Assembly (NCBI RefSeq): GCF_000170915.1
Contig: NZ_ABCT01000001.1
Span: forward strand, 1 to 64,000
Length of the DNA: 64,000 nt
From: Limnobacter sp. MED105
GTDB lineage: Bacteria > Pseudomonadota > Gammaproteobacteria > Burkholderiales > Burkholderiaceae_B
Reading direction: 5' to 3'
Shown here: piece after piece, positions 35,946-44,528 of the stretch
Position numbering within the stretch: the first letter of the stretch is position 1
Layout: each line of letters begins with the position of its first letter
Made by a program: the position numbers and the translations under genes
Notes under the pieces: model-generated
Databases searched by the model: none
Seen by the model: the letters and a program-made list of their open reading frames with translations, nothing else
Told to the model about the DNA's origin: nothing

Positions 35946-36140
35946 CCAACTCGGCAGTGGGATTGCTTGTTCAGCACTTAAAGAAAACCGCCCCGTTTGA
36001 ACCAAGGCTTCAATGCTCGCCAAATGGCGACACCCAAGACCCGACCATCTGTTTTGTCGGGCTTGGGTGAATTGAATGCCTTGCTTCAAAAAGGGACTAA
36101 GCGGTTTTCTGTGCGGAATCGAGCAACCCCGACGAGGTGG
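35946..36140 (+). repeat. Structured palindromic element, copy B
   Basis: Core 35982-36110, closed by AGAAAACCGC / GCGGTTTTCT and continued inward by TTTGAA-c-CAAGGC / GCCTTG-c-TTCAAA. Hairpin 1 is TCGCC-AAAT-GGCGA (36017-36030). Hairpin 2 is CACCCAAG, a bulged A, CCCGAC, a 10-nt loop, then GTCGGG and CTTGGGTG (36031-36069). Outer arms CCAACTCG and CGAGGTGG bound it. It lies between eda and the MFS gene. Confidence 0.85.
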
Positions 36141-36180
36141 TGACAACTTGGCAACCACGACGAGTTGAGCAAAGAACCCC
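36125..36180. repeat. Partial 28-bp tandem repeat after element B
   Basis: A 28-bp unit starting AACCCCGACGAGGTGGTG (36125-36152) is followed by a diverged second unit starting AACCACGACGAG (36153 on). The unit corresponds to the five-copy array after element C. The remaining 70 bp up to the MFS start hold no clear feature. Confidence 0.6.
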
Positions 36181-36251
36181 TCGGGTTACACCCAAGTGGC
36201 ACAAGCGCGCCCACATGCGACACTGCTTGAAGTCACCACAAGAACAAAACC

Positions 36252-37538
36252 ATGTCACCCAATCACCTTTCCCCGCCGCCCCTGCGGATGTCGTTCATTA
36301 TCTGGGGCCTGGCTGCTGCTTTTTACCTGTTCGGTTTTTTCCAGCGCGTTACACCCGGCGTACTTACCGAAGAACTTAGCACCACATTTGACCTCAGCCG
36401 CGCAGCGCTGGGGAACCTGTCTGCGTTTTACTTCTACTTTTACGCCGCCATGCAAATACCCGTCGGCCTGCTGGTCGATCGAATCGGTCCCCGCAAAATT
36501 TTGACTGCGGGCTGCATACTCGGCGGTGTTGGCGCGCTGATGTTCGGCTTTGCGCCCACTCTGGGTTGGGCCGCAGTGGGTCGTGGCCTGGTCGGTGGTT
36601 CAGTTGCAGTGGCTTGGGTTTCCATGCTGATGTTGGTGGCCCAGTGGTTTTCGCCAGCGCGTTTTGCCAGCATGTCGGGCGTTAGCCTGGCCGTGGGCAC
36701 CATGGGTGCGGTACTGGCCGGCGTGCCCTTGCGTGCGCTTTCTGATTTGTTTGGCTGGCGCATGGTGATGGGTGCCAGCGGAATTATTGCGGTGGTTCTG
36801 GGCTTACTCATCTGGATTTACGTACGCGACATGCCCTCACAACGCGGCTACAAAAACCACGTCGCCAAACGCCCCGCGCATGAAGTCACCTTGCCTTTGC
36901 TCACCGCCTTGGGCCACACACTTCGCTTTCCCGCCGTGTGGTTGATTTTCTGGATTCCCAGTGGCGTGTGCGGCGCCATTCTTACGTTCACCGGCCTGTG
37001 GGGCGTGCCCTACCTGACCACCTGGCATGGGCTCAGCGTGAAAGAGGCCTCACTGATCATCACCGGCATGCTGATCGCGTTTGCCGCCGGTAGCCTGTTT
37101 TTTGGAGCACTTTCCGACAAACTCAAACAACGCAAGTTGCCCTATTTTTTGGGTGCAATTTTTTCCATCAGCGGCTTCATTGTTCTGGGTATTCAACCTG
37201 AACTTCCGATTGCACTTGTTTCCGTTTTACTTTGGGCCACGGCCTTTGGTGGTGGCTCCATGGTGCTGAGCTTCGGTTACGTCAAAGAGTCCGTACCGCA
37301 CCATTTGGGCGCAACCGCAGTGGGTATTGTGAACCTGGGTGTGATGGTCGGCCCACTGGTGCAGCAACCCGTGCTGGGTGCAATTCTTGACCACTATGCG
37401 GCTGCAGAAAACATCACCGGCGCCTACTCAAAAGCCGGCATGACCGTGTGCATGCTGGTGCTGGCGGTGTGGGTAGGCACATCAATTGTCAGTTTGATGT
37501 TGAGCCGCGAAACTCACGCAAAGCCCAGATTCGCGTGA
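36252..37538 (+). CDS. MFS transporter
   Basis: 428 residues with 12 predicted spans. The loop between spans 2 and 3 holds GLLVDRIGPRKIL, the major facilitator signature, and the cytoplasmic mid-loop is short. Start FYLFGFFQRVTPGVLTEEL is typical of the organic-anion/sugar-acid branch. The substrate cannot be read. Genes of the Entner-Doudoroff pathway lie upstream, but more than 600 bp of repeats separate them, so co-transcription is doubtful. Repeat elements lie on both sides. Confidence 0.88.
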   Translation: MSPNHLSPPPLRMSFIIWGLAAAFYLFGFFQRVTPGVLTEELSTTFDLSRAALGNLSAFYFYFYAAMQIPVGLLVDRIGPRKILTAGCILGGVGALMFGFAPTLGWAAVGRGLVGGSVAVAWVSMLMLVAQWFSPARFASMSGVSLAVGTMGAVLAGVPLRALSDLFGWRMVMGASGIIAVVLGLLIWIYVRDMPSQRGYKNHVAKRPAHEVTLPLLTALGHTLRFPAVWLIFWIPSGVCGAILTFTGLWGVPYLTTWHGLSVKEASLIITGMLIAFAAGSLFFGALSDKLKQRKLPYFLGAIFSISGFIVLGIQPELPIALVSVLLWATAFGGGSMVLSFGYVKESVPHHLGATAVGIVNLGVMVGPLVQQPVLGAILDHYAAAENITGAYSKAGMTVCMLVLAVWVGTSIVSLMLSRETHAKPRFA

Positions 37539-37547
37539 TCATCCCAG

Positions 37548-37738
37548 CCACCTCGACAGCGGATTTGCCTGTTTCGCACATTCAAGAGAACCGCCCCGTG
37601 TGAATTGATTCGCAGCGTTCGGCTGCAAGCCGACACCGAGACTCGGCCATGTCTTTTGCCGAGCTCGGTGAGCAAGAATTAATTCAAAAAGGGAAACAGC
37701 GGTTTTCTGTGCGGAATCAGGCAATCCCGTCGAGGTGG
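37548..37738 (+). repeat. Structured palindromic element, copy C
   Basis: Begins 10 bp after the MFS stop. Core 37585-37708, closed by AGAGAACCGC / GCGGTTTTCT and continued by TGAATTGATT / AATTAATTCA. Hairpin 1 is TCGGCT-GCA-AGCCGA (37619-37633). Hairpin 2 is CACCGAG, a bulged A, CTCGGC, a 10-nt loop, GCCGAG, CTCGGTG (37634-37670). Outer arms CCACCTCGAC... and ...GTCGAGGTGG close it. It could also terminate MFS transcription. Confidence 0.87.
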
Positions 37739-37862
37739 TGTTGCTTCGGCAATCCCGTTGAGGTGGTGTTGCTTCGGCAATCCCGTTGAGGGGGCGTAGC
37801 TTCGGCAATCCCGTTGAGGGGGCGTAGCTTCGGCAATCCCATCGAGGTGGCGATACTTCAGA
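37723..37862. repeat. Five-copy 28-bp tandem repeat array
   Basis: Units start at 37723, 37751, 37779, 37807 and 37835, consensus AATCCCGTTGAGGTGGTGTT plus GCTTCGGC. The units are directly adjacent without spacers; the last is partly degraded. The first unit is the outer right arm of element C, so the array looks like expansion of that arm. The period is not a multiple of three, so it is not coding. The 66 bp after it, up to the DUF3567 gene stop, are featureless. Confidence 0.9.
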
Positions 37863-37928
37863 AACAAGGGGGCTTTGAAAACCAAGCCGAGCGCAAATGT
37901 CTCGGCCATGGATTTTTCAACTCAAGAT

Positions 37929-38177
37929 TTAATGCAACGTAACCGGGTGTTGCATCCAGGGTTTGTAGCTTTCGATAAAAGCTTCAATGTCGTCGATATC
38001 GGGTTCTTGGGCGGCAAGGTATTTCACCTCTTCGCGGAATTTTTCAGCCGCATCGCCCTGCAAAAACAGCTCGCGCTGATTGTTCTTGTCCACGATTTCA
38101 ATGCCAAGGCTGGGTTGCCCCTCGCTCATGACCAAATCCACCACGCAGTAAAAGGGGCTATCAATCATCATTAACAT
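37929..38177 (-). CDS. DUF3567 family protein
   Basis: 82 residues. DSPFYCVVDL, LGIEIVDKNNQRELFLQGDAAEKFR and the C-terminal YKPWMQHPVTLH match DUF3567, a small conserved Burkholderiales family of unknown function. GGAGG 6 bases upstream fixes ATG 38177. No partner genes are evident. Confidence 0.82.
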   Translation of the reverse strand: MLMMIDSPFYCVVDLVMSEGQPSLGIEIVDKNNQRELFLQGDAAEKFREEVKYLAAQEPDIDDIEAFIESYKPWMQHPVTLH

Positions 38178-38260
38178 CGCAAACCTCCGAATAATACTTT
38201 CAGGTTGAATATGGTGATCTATCTAGCAATTTCAAGGCCACGCCTTGGGCGTCTAACCCC

Positions 38261-38668
38261 TTACGCAACTTCCTCCACAAGAGTTATATCGGCAAACCAG
38301 TCATTCCATTGAGGCTCTTTCAATAACTTTAACACTTGTTCAGGATGACTTTGGCTTTCCAGTTCGACTAACAATACATTGGGTTGGTTCAATCTTAAGG
38401 TACGAGCAAGGTGTGTAGACAGCACCAGTTTGGAGGAACAACACAAACACCCCGGGCTGAGTCGAAGCACATGGATACCGCGTGCTTTGCGCGCAGCATC
38501 GGTTTCAAACATGTTTGCTTGCGCCTCGACAGAGGCCACTGAGAAATATTCCGTGCTACCCATCAGGGTGAGCTTTCCGGCACCAGCATGATCGTTCAAC
38601 AGCTGCTCGATGCGCTGCGCCCGCAATTCGGGGTTGCGGCCAGACACCAGGAAAACCTGCGTTTTCAT
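38261..38668 (-). CDS. CobW/COG0523-like fragment without a P-loop
   Basis: 135 residues. The order of elements resembles the N-terminal G3E GTPase domain of CobW/COG0523 metal chaperones, with a start KTQVFLVSGRNPELRAQRI where a GxxGxGKT P-loop would be, and SPGCLCCSSKLVLSTHLART, the CxCC metal motif and following helix. The Walker A lysine/threonine motif is absent, so GTP hydrolysis is unlikely. It overlaps trkH by ATGA, which suggests co-expression. Function unknown. Confidence 0.6.
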   Translation of the reverse strand: MKTQVFLVSGRNPELRAQRIEQLLNDHAGAGKLTLMGSTEYFSVASVEAQANMFETDAARKARGIHVLRLSPGCLCCSSKLVLSTHLARTLRLNQPNVLLVELESQSHPEQVLKLLKEPQWNDWFADITLVEEVA

Positions 38669-40125
38669 TTGCGCCAGAAGGCTGGGGTGAACAGCACCAG
38701 AATGGTGAACATTTCCAGGCGACCCAGCAGCATGGCAAACGAGTACACCCAGGTCTGGAAATCACCAAGACCGGCAAAATTGGAAGCAGGGCCCAATTCA
38801 CCCAAGGCAGGGCCCAAACAATTGATCATGGCGATCGTGCCGGTCAGGGCAGCGATCGGCTCCAGGCCGGTGAACATCTGAATCATCGTGATCAGAATAA
38901 TGCTCATGCCGTACATCAACATGAATGCAAGTACCCCGGAGATCACCTGTGAATTAACCGCGCTGCCGCGAATGCGAACCGGATTCACGGCGCGCGGATG
39001 CAAAATTCTGGAAAGCTCGCCCACCGCATGCTGAAACAAAATAACGGCACGCAGCATTTTGATACCACCGCCTGTAGAGCCCGCTGCTGTGGCAAAAATA
39101 CTCAGGAAAATCATCAACAGCGGCGCAAACAAAGGCCATTGGCCGTAATCGGTGTTTGCAAAACCAGTGGTGGTGGCCACCGACACCACATTGAACAAAC
39201 TGAATCGGAACGCTTCGCTGAAAGTGGTGTACTGCTGATGGGCCAGCAAATAAACGGTAATGAACAACACCGACGCCAGCATCAGCAACAAGAACCATTT
39301 GGCCTCAGGGCAGGTTGAGTAGGGTCGAAAAGACTTCCCGCGCCACGCCAAAAAGTGAATCGAAAAATTGATGCCCGCAATCAACATGAAAGTGACCGCG
39401 ACCATTTCAACCGCAGCAGAATCAAAATAGGCGTAGCTTGCGTCGTGCGAAGAAAATCCGGACAGCGACATCGTTGTACCCGCGTGCATGAAGGCATCCA
39501 GCCAGGTCATGCCCGCCAACTTGTAACTGATGGCGCAAGCCAGTGACAACACAAAGTAAACCAGATACAACGACTTCGCAGTTTCTGTAATACGGGGGGT
39601 CAGTTTGCTGTCTTTCATCGGCCCAGGCGTTTCGGCCTTGAACACCTGCGAGCCACCCACACCCAGCAAAGGCAAAATAGCGACCGCCAGCACCAGAATG
39701 CCCATGCCGCCCATCCAGGCCAACAAGGATCTCCAGATATTGATGCTGGCGGGCATGGTGTCCAGTCCCGTCAGTACGGTGGCACCCGTGGTGGTAAGCG
39801 CCGACACCATTTCAAAGTAAGCATCGGTCAAACTCAGATCGGGGAAAAAAATCATCAACGGAATGGTCGAGAACGCAGGCAGACCAGCCCACACCATGGA
39901 CACCAACAGAAAGCCATCACGCGGCTGCAGTTCCCGTTTGAACTTGCGGGTCAACAAATGTGAGCCTACGCCCACGGAGAAAGTCAGAAGAAAACCAGTC
40001 GCAAATGCGTGGACAGTAGGTTCGTCGGTGATAAAAGCGTAGGCGAGTGGCACCAGAAATGCCACCGAAAACAGAGCAACCGCAAACCCCAGAACCGTGA
40101 CAACTGGAAAAAATGAATTCCTCAT
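38665..40125 (-). CDS. trkH: Trk potassium uptake channel subunit TrkH
   Basis: 486-residue membrane protein with four repeats of the M1-P-M2 type. Selectivity-filter segments are visible in VSALTTTGATVLTGLD, SLSGFSSHD, VSVATTTGFANTDYG and the GTIAMINCLGPALG region. It forms the K+-conducting part of Trk, gated by TrkA, whose gene lies 15 bp upstream on the same strand. It overlaps the CobW-like fragment by 4 bases. Confidence 0.94.
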   Translation of the reverse strand: MRNSFFPVVTVLGFAVALFSVAFLVPLAYAFITDEPTVHAFATGFLLTFSVGVGSHLLTRKFKRELQPRDGFLLVSMVWAGLPAFSTIPLMIFFPDLSLTDAYFEMVSALTTTGATVLTGLDTMPASINIWRSLLAWMGGMGILVLAVAILPLLGVGGSQVFKAETPGPMKDSKLTPRITETAKSLYLVYFVLSLACAISYKLAGMTWLDAFMHAGTTMSLSGFSSHDASYAYFDSAAVEMVAVTFMLIAGINFSIHFLAWRGKSFRPYSTCPEAKWFLLLMLASVLFITVYLLAHQQYTTFSEAFRFSLFNVVSVATTTGFANTDYGQWPLFAPLLMIFLSIFATAAGSTGGGIKMLRAVILFQHAVGELSRILHPRAVNPVRIRGSAVNSQVISGVLAFMLMYGMSIILITMIQMFTGLEPIAALTGTIAMINCLGPALGELGPASNFAGLGDFQTWVYSFAMLLGRLEMFTILVLFTPAFWRK

Positions 40126-40140
40126 GCTGCACGCGCCACG

Positions 40141-41517
40141 TTAGATGAACCCCACGCCGACCTGGAACAGTTTCTCGACCTGCGGCACCAGTTTGCGGTT
40201 TTCTACGAAAGTAATGATGTGGTCTTCGGCCTCAATCACCGTGTCGTGGTGCGCCATGATCACTTTGTCACCACGCACAATTGCGCCAATCACGGCACCC
40301 TTGGGCATGTCGATTTTTTCAATGGCCCGGCCCACCACTTTCGACGATTTCGAATCGCCATGCGCAATGGTTTCAATCGCTTCGGCCACGCCACGGCGCA
40401 GGCGGTGCACAGCCACCACATCACCCCGGCGAATGTGTTTGAGCAATTCACTGAGTGTGGCATTTGAAGGCGCCAGTGCAATGTCGATTTGTCCGCCTTG
40501 CACCAGTTCGGCGTACACCTTGCGCTGAATCAGCGCGATCACCCGGCGTGCGCCCATGCGTTTGGCCAACAGGGACGACATGATGTTGTTTTCATCGTCA
40601 TTGGTCAGCGCGATGAAGGTGTCCACATCCTGCACATTTTCTTCGGCCAGCAAATCTTCATCGGTGGCATCGCCATACAACACCAAGGTGCGCGAGCCCA
40701 GCTGATTCGCCAGGTCTTCGCAACGCTTGCGATCGGCATCAATCACCTTGACCTGGTAATTTTCTTCAAGACTTTTCGCCAGGCGCAAACCAATGTTGCC
40801 ACCACCGGCAATCATCACTTTGGTAACTGGTTTCGACATGCGGCGAAGTTCCGACATCACCGTGCGTACATGCTCAGTGGCCGACAGGCAAAACACCTCG
40901 TCGCCCGGCTGAATCATGGTGTAACCCTCTACGGCCACAGGCTGGTTTTCGCGAAACAAAGCCACAATTCGTACATCTACTTTGGGCAGGTGCTTTCGAA
41001 TGTCTTCGATGGGGTGGGAAACCAAGGGCCCACCCGCGTAAGCACGCACGGAAACCAAAGTGACTTTGCCATCGGCGAAATCGAGAACCTGCAGAGCATC
41101 GGGAAATTCAATCAGGCGCTCAATGTGGTTGGTCACGCTTTGCTCGGGGCAAATCACGTGGTCCACATTGAAACCCTCGTCACCGTGCAACTGGGCCTGT
41201 TCCATCATTTCAGGCGAGCGCACACGGGCAATTCGGCGGGGCACATTGAACATCAGTGCAGCCATTCGGCAGGCCACCAAATTGGTTTCGTCGCTACGGG
41301 TTACCGCCACCAACATGTCGGCGTCTTCGGCACCGGCCTGTTTCAGCACGCGCGGCAAAGCACCATTGCCGGCAATGGTGCGCAAATCGTAGCGGTCTTG
41401 AAGATCCGCCAGTACTTTGGGGTCCGGGTCGATCAGGGTGATGTCGTTGTGTTCGGACACCAGGCTTTCAGCGAGGCTGGCCCCCACACGCCCGGCGCCG
41501 ACGATGATGATTTTCAT
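40141..41517 (-). CDS. trkA: Trk system potassium regulatory protein TrkA
   Basis: 458 residues with two RCK units, each a Rossmann NAD-binding domain (MKIIIVGAGRVGASLAE at the start, VTKVMIAGGGNIGLRLAK around residue 230) plus a TrkA-C domain. It gates TrkH in response to nucleotide or NAD binding at the membrane. ATG 41517 overlaps the NtrX-like stop as ATGA. Confidence 0.95.
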   Translation of the reverse strand: MKIIIVGAGRVGASLAESLVSEHNDITLIDPDPKVLADLQDRYDLRTIAGNGALPRVLKQAGAEDADMLVAVTRSDETNLVACRMAALMFNVPRRIARVRSPEMMEQAQLHGDEGFNVDHVICPEQSVTNHIERLIEFPDALQVLDFADGKVTLVSVRAYAGGPLVSHPIEDIRKHLPKVDVRIVALFRENQPVAVEGYTMIQPGDEVFCLSATEHVRTVMSELRRMSKPVTKVMIAGGGNIGLRLAKSLEENYQVKVIDADRKRCEDLANQLGSRTLVLYGDATDEDLLAEENVQDVDTFIALTNDDENNIMSSLLAKRMGARRVIALIQRKVYAELVQGGQIDIALAPSNATLSELLKHIRRGDVVAVHRLRRGVAEAIETIAHGDSKSSKVVGRAIEKIDMPKGAVIGAIVRGDKVIMAHHDTVIEAEDHIITFVENRKLVPQVEKLFQVGVGFI

Positions 41518-42236
41518 GCGATATTCTTGCGCGCAGTGCGGCCCACTTCCACACCCAGCTGCTTGAGTTTGCGATACAAATGCGTGCGCTCAATGCCAGT
41601 GCGTTCGGCCAGGCGCGTCATGCTGCCGTTTTCCAGGCGCAAGTGGTATTCAAAATAAATTCGTTCGAATGAATCACGGGCATCGCGCAGCTGTGCATCC
41701 AGATCGAGTGTGGACAATTCCGCCAAGGCTTGGCCCAAGGGGCTGGAATCAGGCGCGGCAGCCACACCACTGTTTGTTGAAATCGAGGAACCACTGCTTG
41801 AGTTGGCAACGCCACCCACGCCATTTGATTTGGGCTGAGACTGCATCAAAGCACGTGCTGACTGCACCATTTTGCCGCGGGCAAGGCCCTTTTCTACGGC
41901 ACCCAACAACTTTTGCAATGAAATGGGTTTTTCCAGAAAATCGAGCGCACCAATGCGTGTGGCTTCAACTGCGGTGTCGATTGTGGCGTGACCACTCATC
42001 ATGATGACAGGCATGGTCAACAGGCCTTTCACAGACCATTCTTTCAGCAAGGTGACACCATCGGTGTCGGGCATCCAGATGTCGAGCAGCACCAAGTCGG
42101 GCTGCTCTTGGTCACGTAGTGCGCGTGCCTGACCTGCATTTTCTGCAAGCAGCACAGCATGCCCTTCGTCGCCGAGAATCTCGGACAAAAGTTCTCGAAT
42201 TCCAATTTCGTCATCAACAACGAGAATGGTCGCCAT
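41514..42236 (-). CDS. NtrX-like response regulator lacking the AAA+ domain
   Basis: 240 residues. The receiver domain (1-120) has D52 in LVLLDIWMPDTDG and the conserved K of LEKPIS. Then comes a serine/glycine-rich linker and a Fis-type helix-turn-helix ending LAERTGIERTHLYRKLKQLG. Canonical NtrX has a sigma-54 AAA+ module between them; here it is absent, so it cannot act as a standard sigma-54 activator. It lies directly after its kinase gene (18 bp) and is coupled to trkA. Confidence 0.9.
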   Translation of the reverse strand: MATILVVDDEIGIRELLSEILGDEGHAVLLAENAGQARALRDQEQPDLVLLDIWMPDTDGVTLLKEWSVKGLLTMPVIMMSGHATIDTAVEATRIGALDFLEKPISLQKLLGAVEKGLARGKMVQSARALMQSQPKSNGVGGVANSSSGSSISTNSGVAAAPDSSPLGQALAELSTLDLDAQLRDARDSFERIYFEYHLRLENGSMTRLAERTGIERTHLYRKLKQLGVEVGRTARKNIA

Positions 42237-42254
42237 GGTTAGAGAGTTCCTTCT

Positions 42255-44528
42255 TTATGCGGCCTGACTATGTTCGGCATTGTTCAAGGTGTCTTGCAAT
42301 ACGGGGAAAGTGAGTTCCACCGCCGCACCGACAACCCGCCCTTGTGCATCTACCCTGTTTCGAATGGCTATTCGCGCCTTGTGTTCATCTGCAATTTTTC
42401 TAACGATTGCCAGACCCAAACCGGTGCCTTTGGTTTTCGTGGTGATGTAAGGCTCGAAGGCCTTGGCCAGCAGGTCGGGATTGAACCCCGGCCCGTTGTC
42501 CGCCACCACAAGCTTCACGCCCACCAACTGTTCCTGTTCGCCTTCCGGCGCTTTCAAACCTTCGGTACGCACTTCCACTTTGGGTTGATCGCAATCGACA
42601 CATGCGTCTAATGCATTTTGCAACAAATTATGAATCACTTGGCGCAACTGAGACGAATCTCCGGCCACCAGCGGTAATTTTTCAGTCAATTTTGGAATGA
42701 AGCGGTTTTCCGCCTGTTCCTCGATGCCCACATGCACATCGTACAGTGCCAACACATCGACCACCAAGTCATTCAAATCCAGTGGCTTCAAATCAGCTGG
42801 TGGCAAACGCGCATAGTCTCGAAAATCGTTAACCAACCGTTTCAACGATTCCACCTGGTTGACGATGGTACGCGTGGCTCGCTGCAAAATTCCCGATTCG
42901 GGTTCTTGCAGCTTGTCAGCCAGCTTCATTTGCAAGCGTTCTGCAGAAAGCTGAATCGGCGTCAGCGGATTTTTAATTTCATGCGCAAGGCGGCGAGCCA
43001 CCTCGCCCCAGGCTGCCGTGCGCTGTGCAGAAATCAAAGCAGTAATATCGTCGCATACCAGCACGTAACCCGCCTTTTCACCGGGCAAGCGCGAGCCTCG
43101 CACCAGAATCGATTTTGAGCTTTGTGAATCAAAGGCACGCGGAATTTCCAGCTGCTTTTGCCAAATACCGCTTTCTTCGCCCTCATTGCCCTGGTTGTCG
43201 GCCACGCTGGCGCGCACGGCCATGGCAAAGCCCTCCAGGCCAGGCATGTCATCCAGAGGGTGGCCTTGGTTTTCTGCCAGTGAACGATCAAAAATTCGCA
43301 ATGCGCCGTCGTTGTACATTTTCAGGCGCAGCTTGTGGTCCAGCACCAGCACACCGGCCGACAAACTGGTCAGCAAACTTTGCAGGAAATCGTTGTTGGC
43401 CGCGAGCTGATTTTGGTTGGCCTGCAATCGGCGCTGCGCTTCCGACAGTTGCCGGGTCATGGTGTTGAATGAATCGACCAACTCCCGCAATTCATCATCC
43501 GCATTCACAGGCTGCATGGTTTTGAAGTTGCCACTGGCCAGGGCCTTGGTACCCTCGGCAAGCCACAACAAAGGAGAGGACAATCTTGATGAAAGCCAGA
43601 ATGCCGCTGCAACCGACACAAACACCGTGAGCAACAAGGCCAAGGTCAGCGTGATGCCATAAATTTTTCGCAAGCCCGAGCGCGACAACTGCAATTCCTG
43701 ATAATCGCGGTACACGCTTTGCACCGCATTGGCCCGCTGCGAAAGTGTTGTGGGCACGGGGTGCATAATTTGTACATAGCGCTGACCCAAATCAAAACTG
43801 GTCAAAGGCGGCGCAATGGGCACCACCACACGCATGTACAAGCGCCCATCGGGGTCATCGGGATCGGGTTCGATTTGCTGGAAAGGGCGTGTCATCAGCG
43901 CTTGGCGCAACATCACCTGCGTGGGCAGGCTGGGCAACAGGCTGTCTAGCTGACCACCGGAACTGCCCAAAATCTGCCCGGTTTCTGTCAGCAAAGTGAG
44001 TTCTTGTACATTGGCCGCATCGCGAAGCCGGGGCAGTTCCAGCAGTTGTTCGCTGGGTGTCGCACGCGAAAGCTCGATGGAAATGGACTGCCCTTTCAAA
44101 GCCAGTTCATTGATCAAACTGTCCAGCGCGGTTTGGCCCAGATTCAAACCCGATTCCAGTGCACCATCTACACGCACGTCAAACCAGCTGTCGATACTTT
44201 TTGCGAGAAATTGCACCGAGACCAGGTACAGCACAAAGCCGGGGATGAGACCCATCAACGCAAACGACAGCGACATGCGCAACATGAGCCGCGAGCCAAA
44301 AACACCCGCACGGTACCGGCGCACCATCCGCACAATCAGCAAAGCCAGAATACTGAACAAGCCTGCAGCAATAATGCCGTTCAAGGTGATCAGCAAAGGG
44401 TAATTGCTTTCAAAAAAATCGGTGTTCGAGGAGGCCGAAGCCAAAAGAAACAGCAACACCCCACCCAGGCTGCCCAGAATCAGCAGCGTGTAACGCAGCC
44501 ACCGGGTATTCTCCAGCCAGGGATTCAT
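42255..44528 (-). CDS. NtrY-like membrane sensor histidine kinase
   Basis: About 757 residues: N-terminal membrane spans around a periplasmic loop, a HAMP region (about 300-370), a PAS-like domain, then HisKA with ARRLAHEIKNPLTPIQ (phospho-acceptor His) and an ATPase domain with NLLQNALDA, DNGPGF and GTGLGLAIV. It should phosphorylate the NtrX-like regulator downstream. ATG 44528 overlaps the DUF4390 stop as ATGA; the open frame extends to 44570 inside that gene. Confidence 0.92.
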   Translation of the reverse strand: MNPWLENTRWLRYTLLILGSLGGVLLFLLASASSNTDFFESNYPLLITLNGIIAAGLFSILALLIVRMVRRYRAGVFGSRLMLRMSLSFALMGLIPGFVLYLVSVQFLAKSIDSWFDVRVDGALESGLNLGQTALDSLINELALKGQSISIELSRATPSEQLLELPRLRDAANVQELTLLTETGQILGSSGGQLDSLLPSLPTQVMLRQALMTRPFQQIEPDPDDPDGRLYMRVVVPIAPPLTSFDLGQRYVQIMHPVPTTLSQRANAVQSVYRDYQELQLSRSGLRKIYGITLTLALLLTVFVSVAAAFWLSSRLSSPLLWLAEGTKALASGNFKTMQPVNADDELRELVDSFNTMTRQLSEAQRRLQANQNQLAANNDFLQSLLTSLSAGVLVLDHKLRLKMYNDGALRIFDRSLAENQGHPLDDMPGLEGFAMAVRASVADNQGNEGEESGIWQKQLEIPRAFDSQSSKSILVRGSRLPGEKAGYVLVCDDITALISAQRTAAWGEVARRLAHEIKNPLTPIQLSAERLQMKLADKLQEPESGILQRATRTIVNQVESLKRLVNDFRDYARLPPADLKPLDLNDLVVDVLALYDVHVGIEEQAENRFIPKLTEKLPLVAGDSSQLRQVIHNLLQNALDACVDCDQPKVEVRTEGLKAPEGEQEQLVGVKLVVADNGPGFNPDLLAKAFEPYITTKTKGTGLGLAIVRKIADEHKARIAIRNRVDAQGRVVGAAVELTFPVLQDTLNNAEHSQAA

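Noticed and set aside
35631-36158. 175-codon minus-strand open frame between eda and the MFS gene
   Set aside because: It runs straight through two structured repeat copies. Its translation is arginine/proline-rich and repeat-derived, and it has no ribosome site or recognisable domain.
37723-37862. Short regularly spaced repeats, possible CRISPR array
   Set aside because: The 28-bp units are directly adjacent, with no spacers and no cas genes nearby, and they derive from the arm of element C.
35671-37862. Integron attC sites
   Set aside because: The folded shape is suggestive, but no GTTRRRY/RYYYAAC core sites are present and no integrase is nearby.
37539-37909. Overlapping open frames of 76-89 codons on the minus strand after the MFS gene
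   Set aside because: They translate element C and the 28-bp array. Repeated peptide blocks follow from the DNA repeats, not from protein selection.
40489-41658. 389-codon plus-strand frame opposite trkA
   Set aside because: It is histidine-rich antisense of trkA, which has full-length family matches in the other strand.
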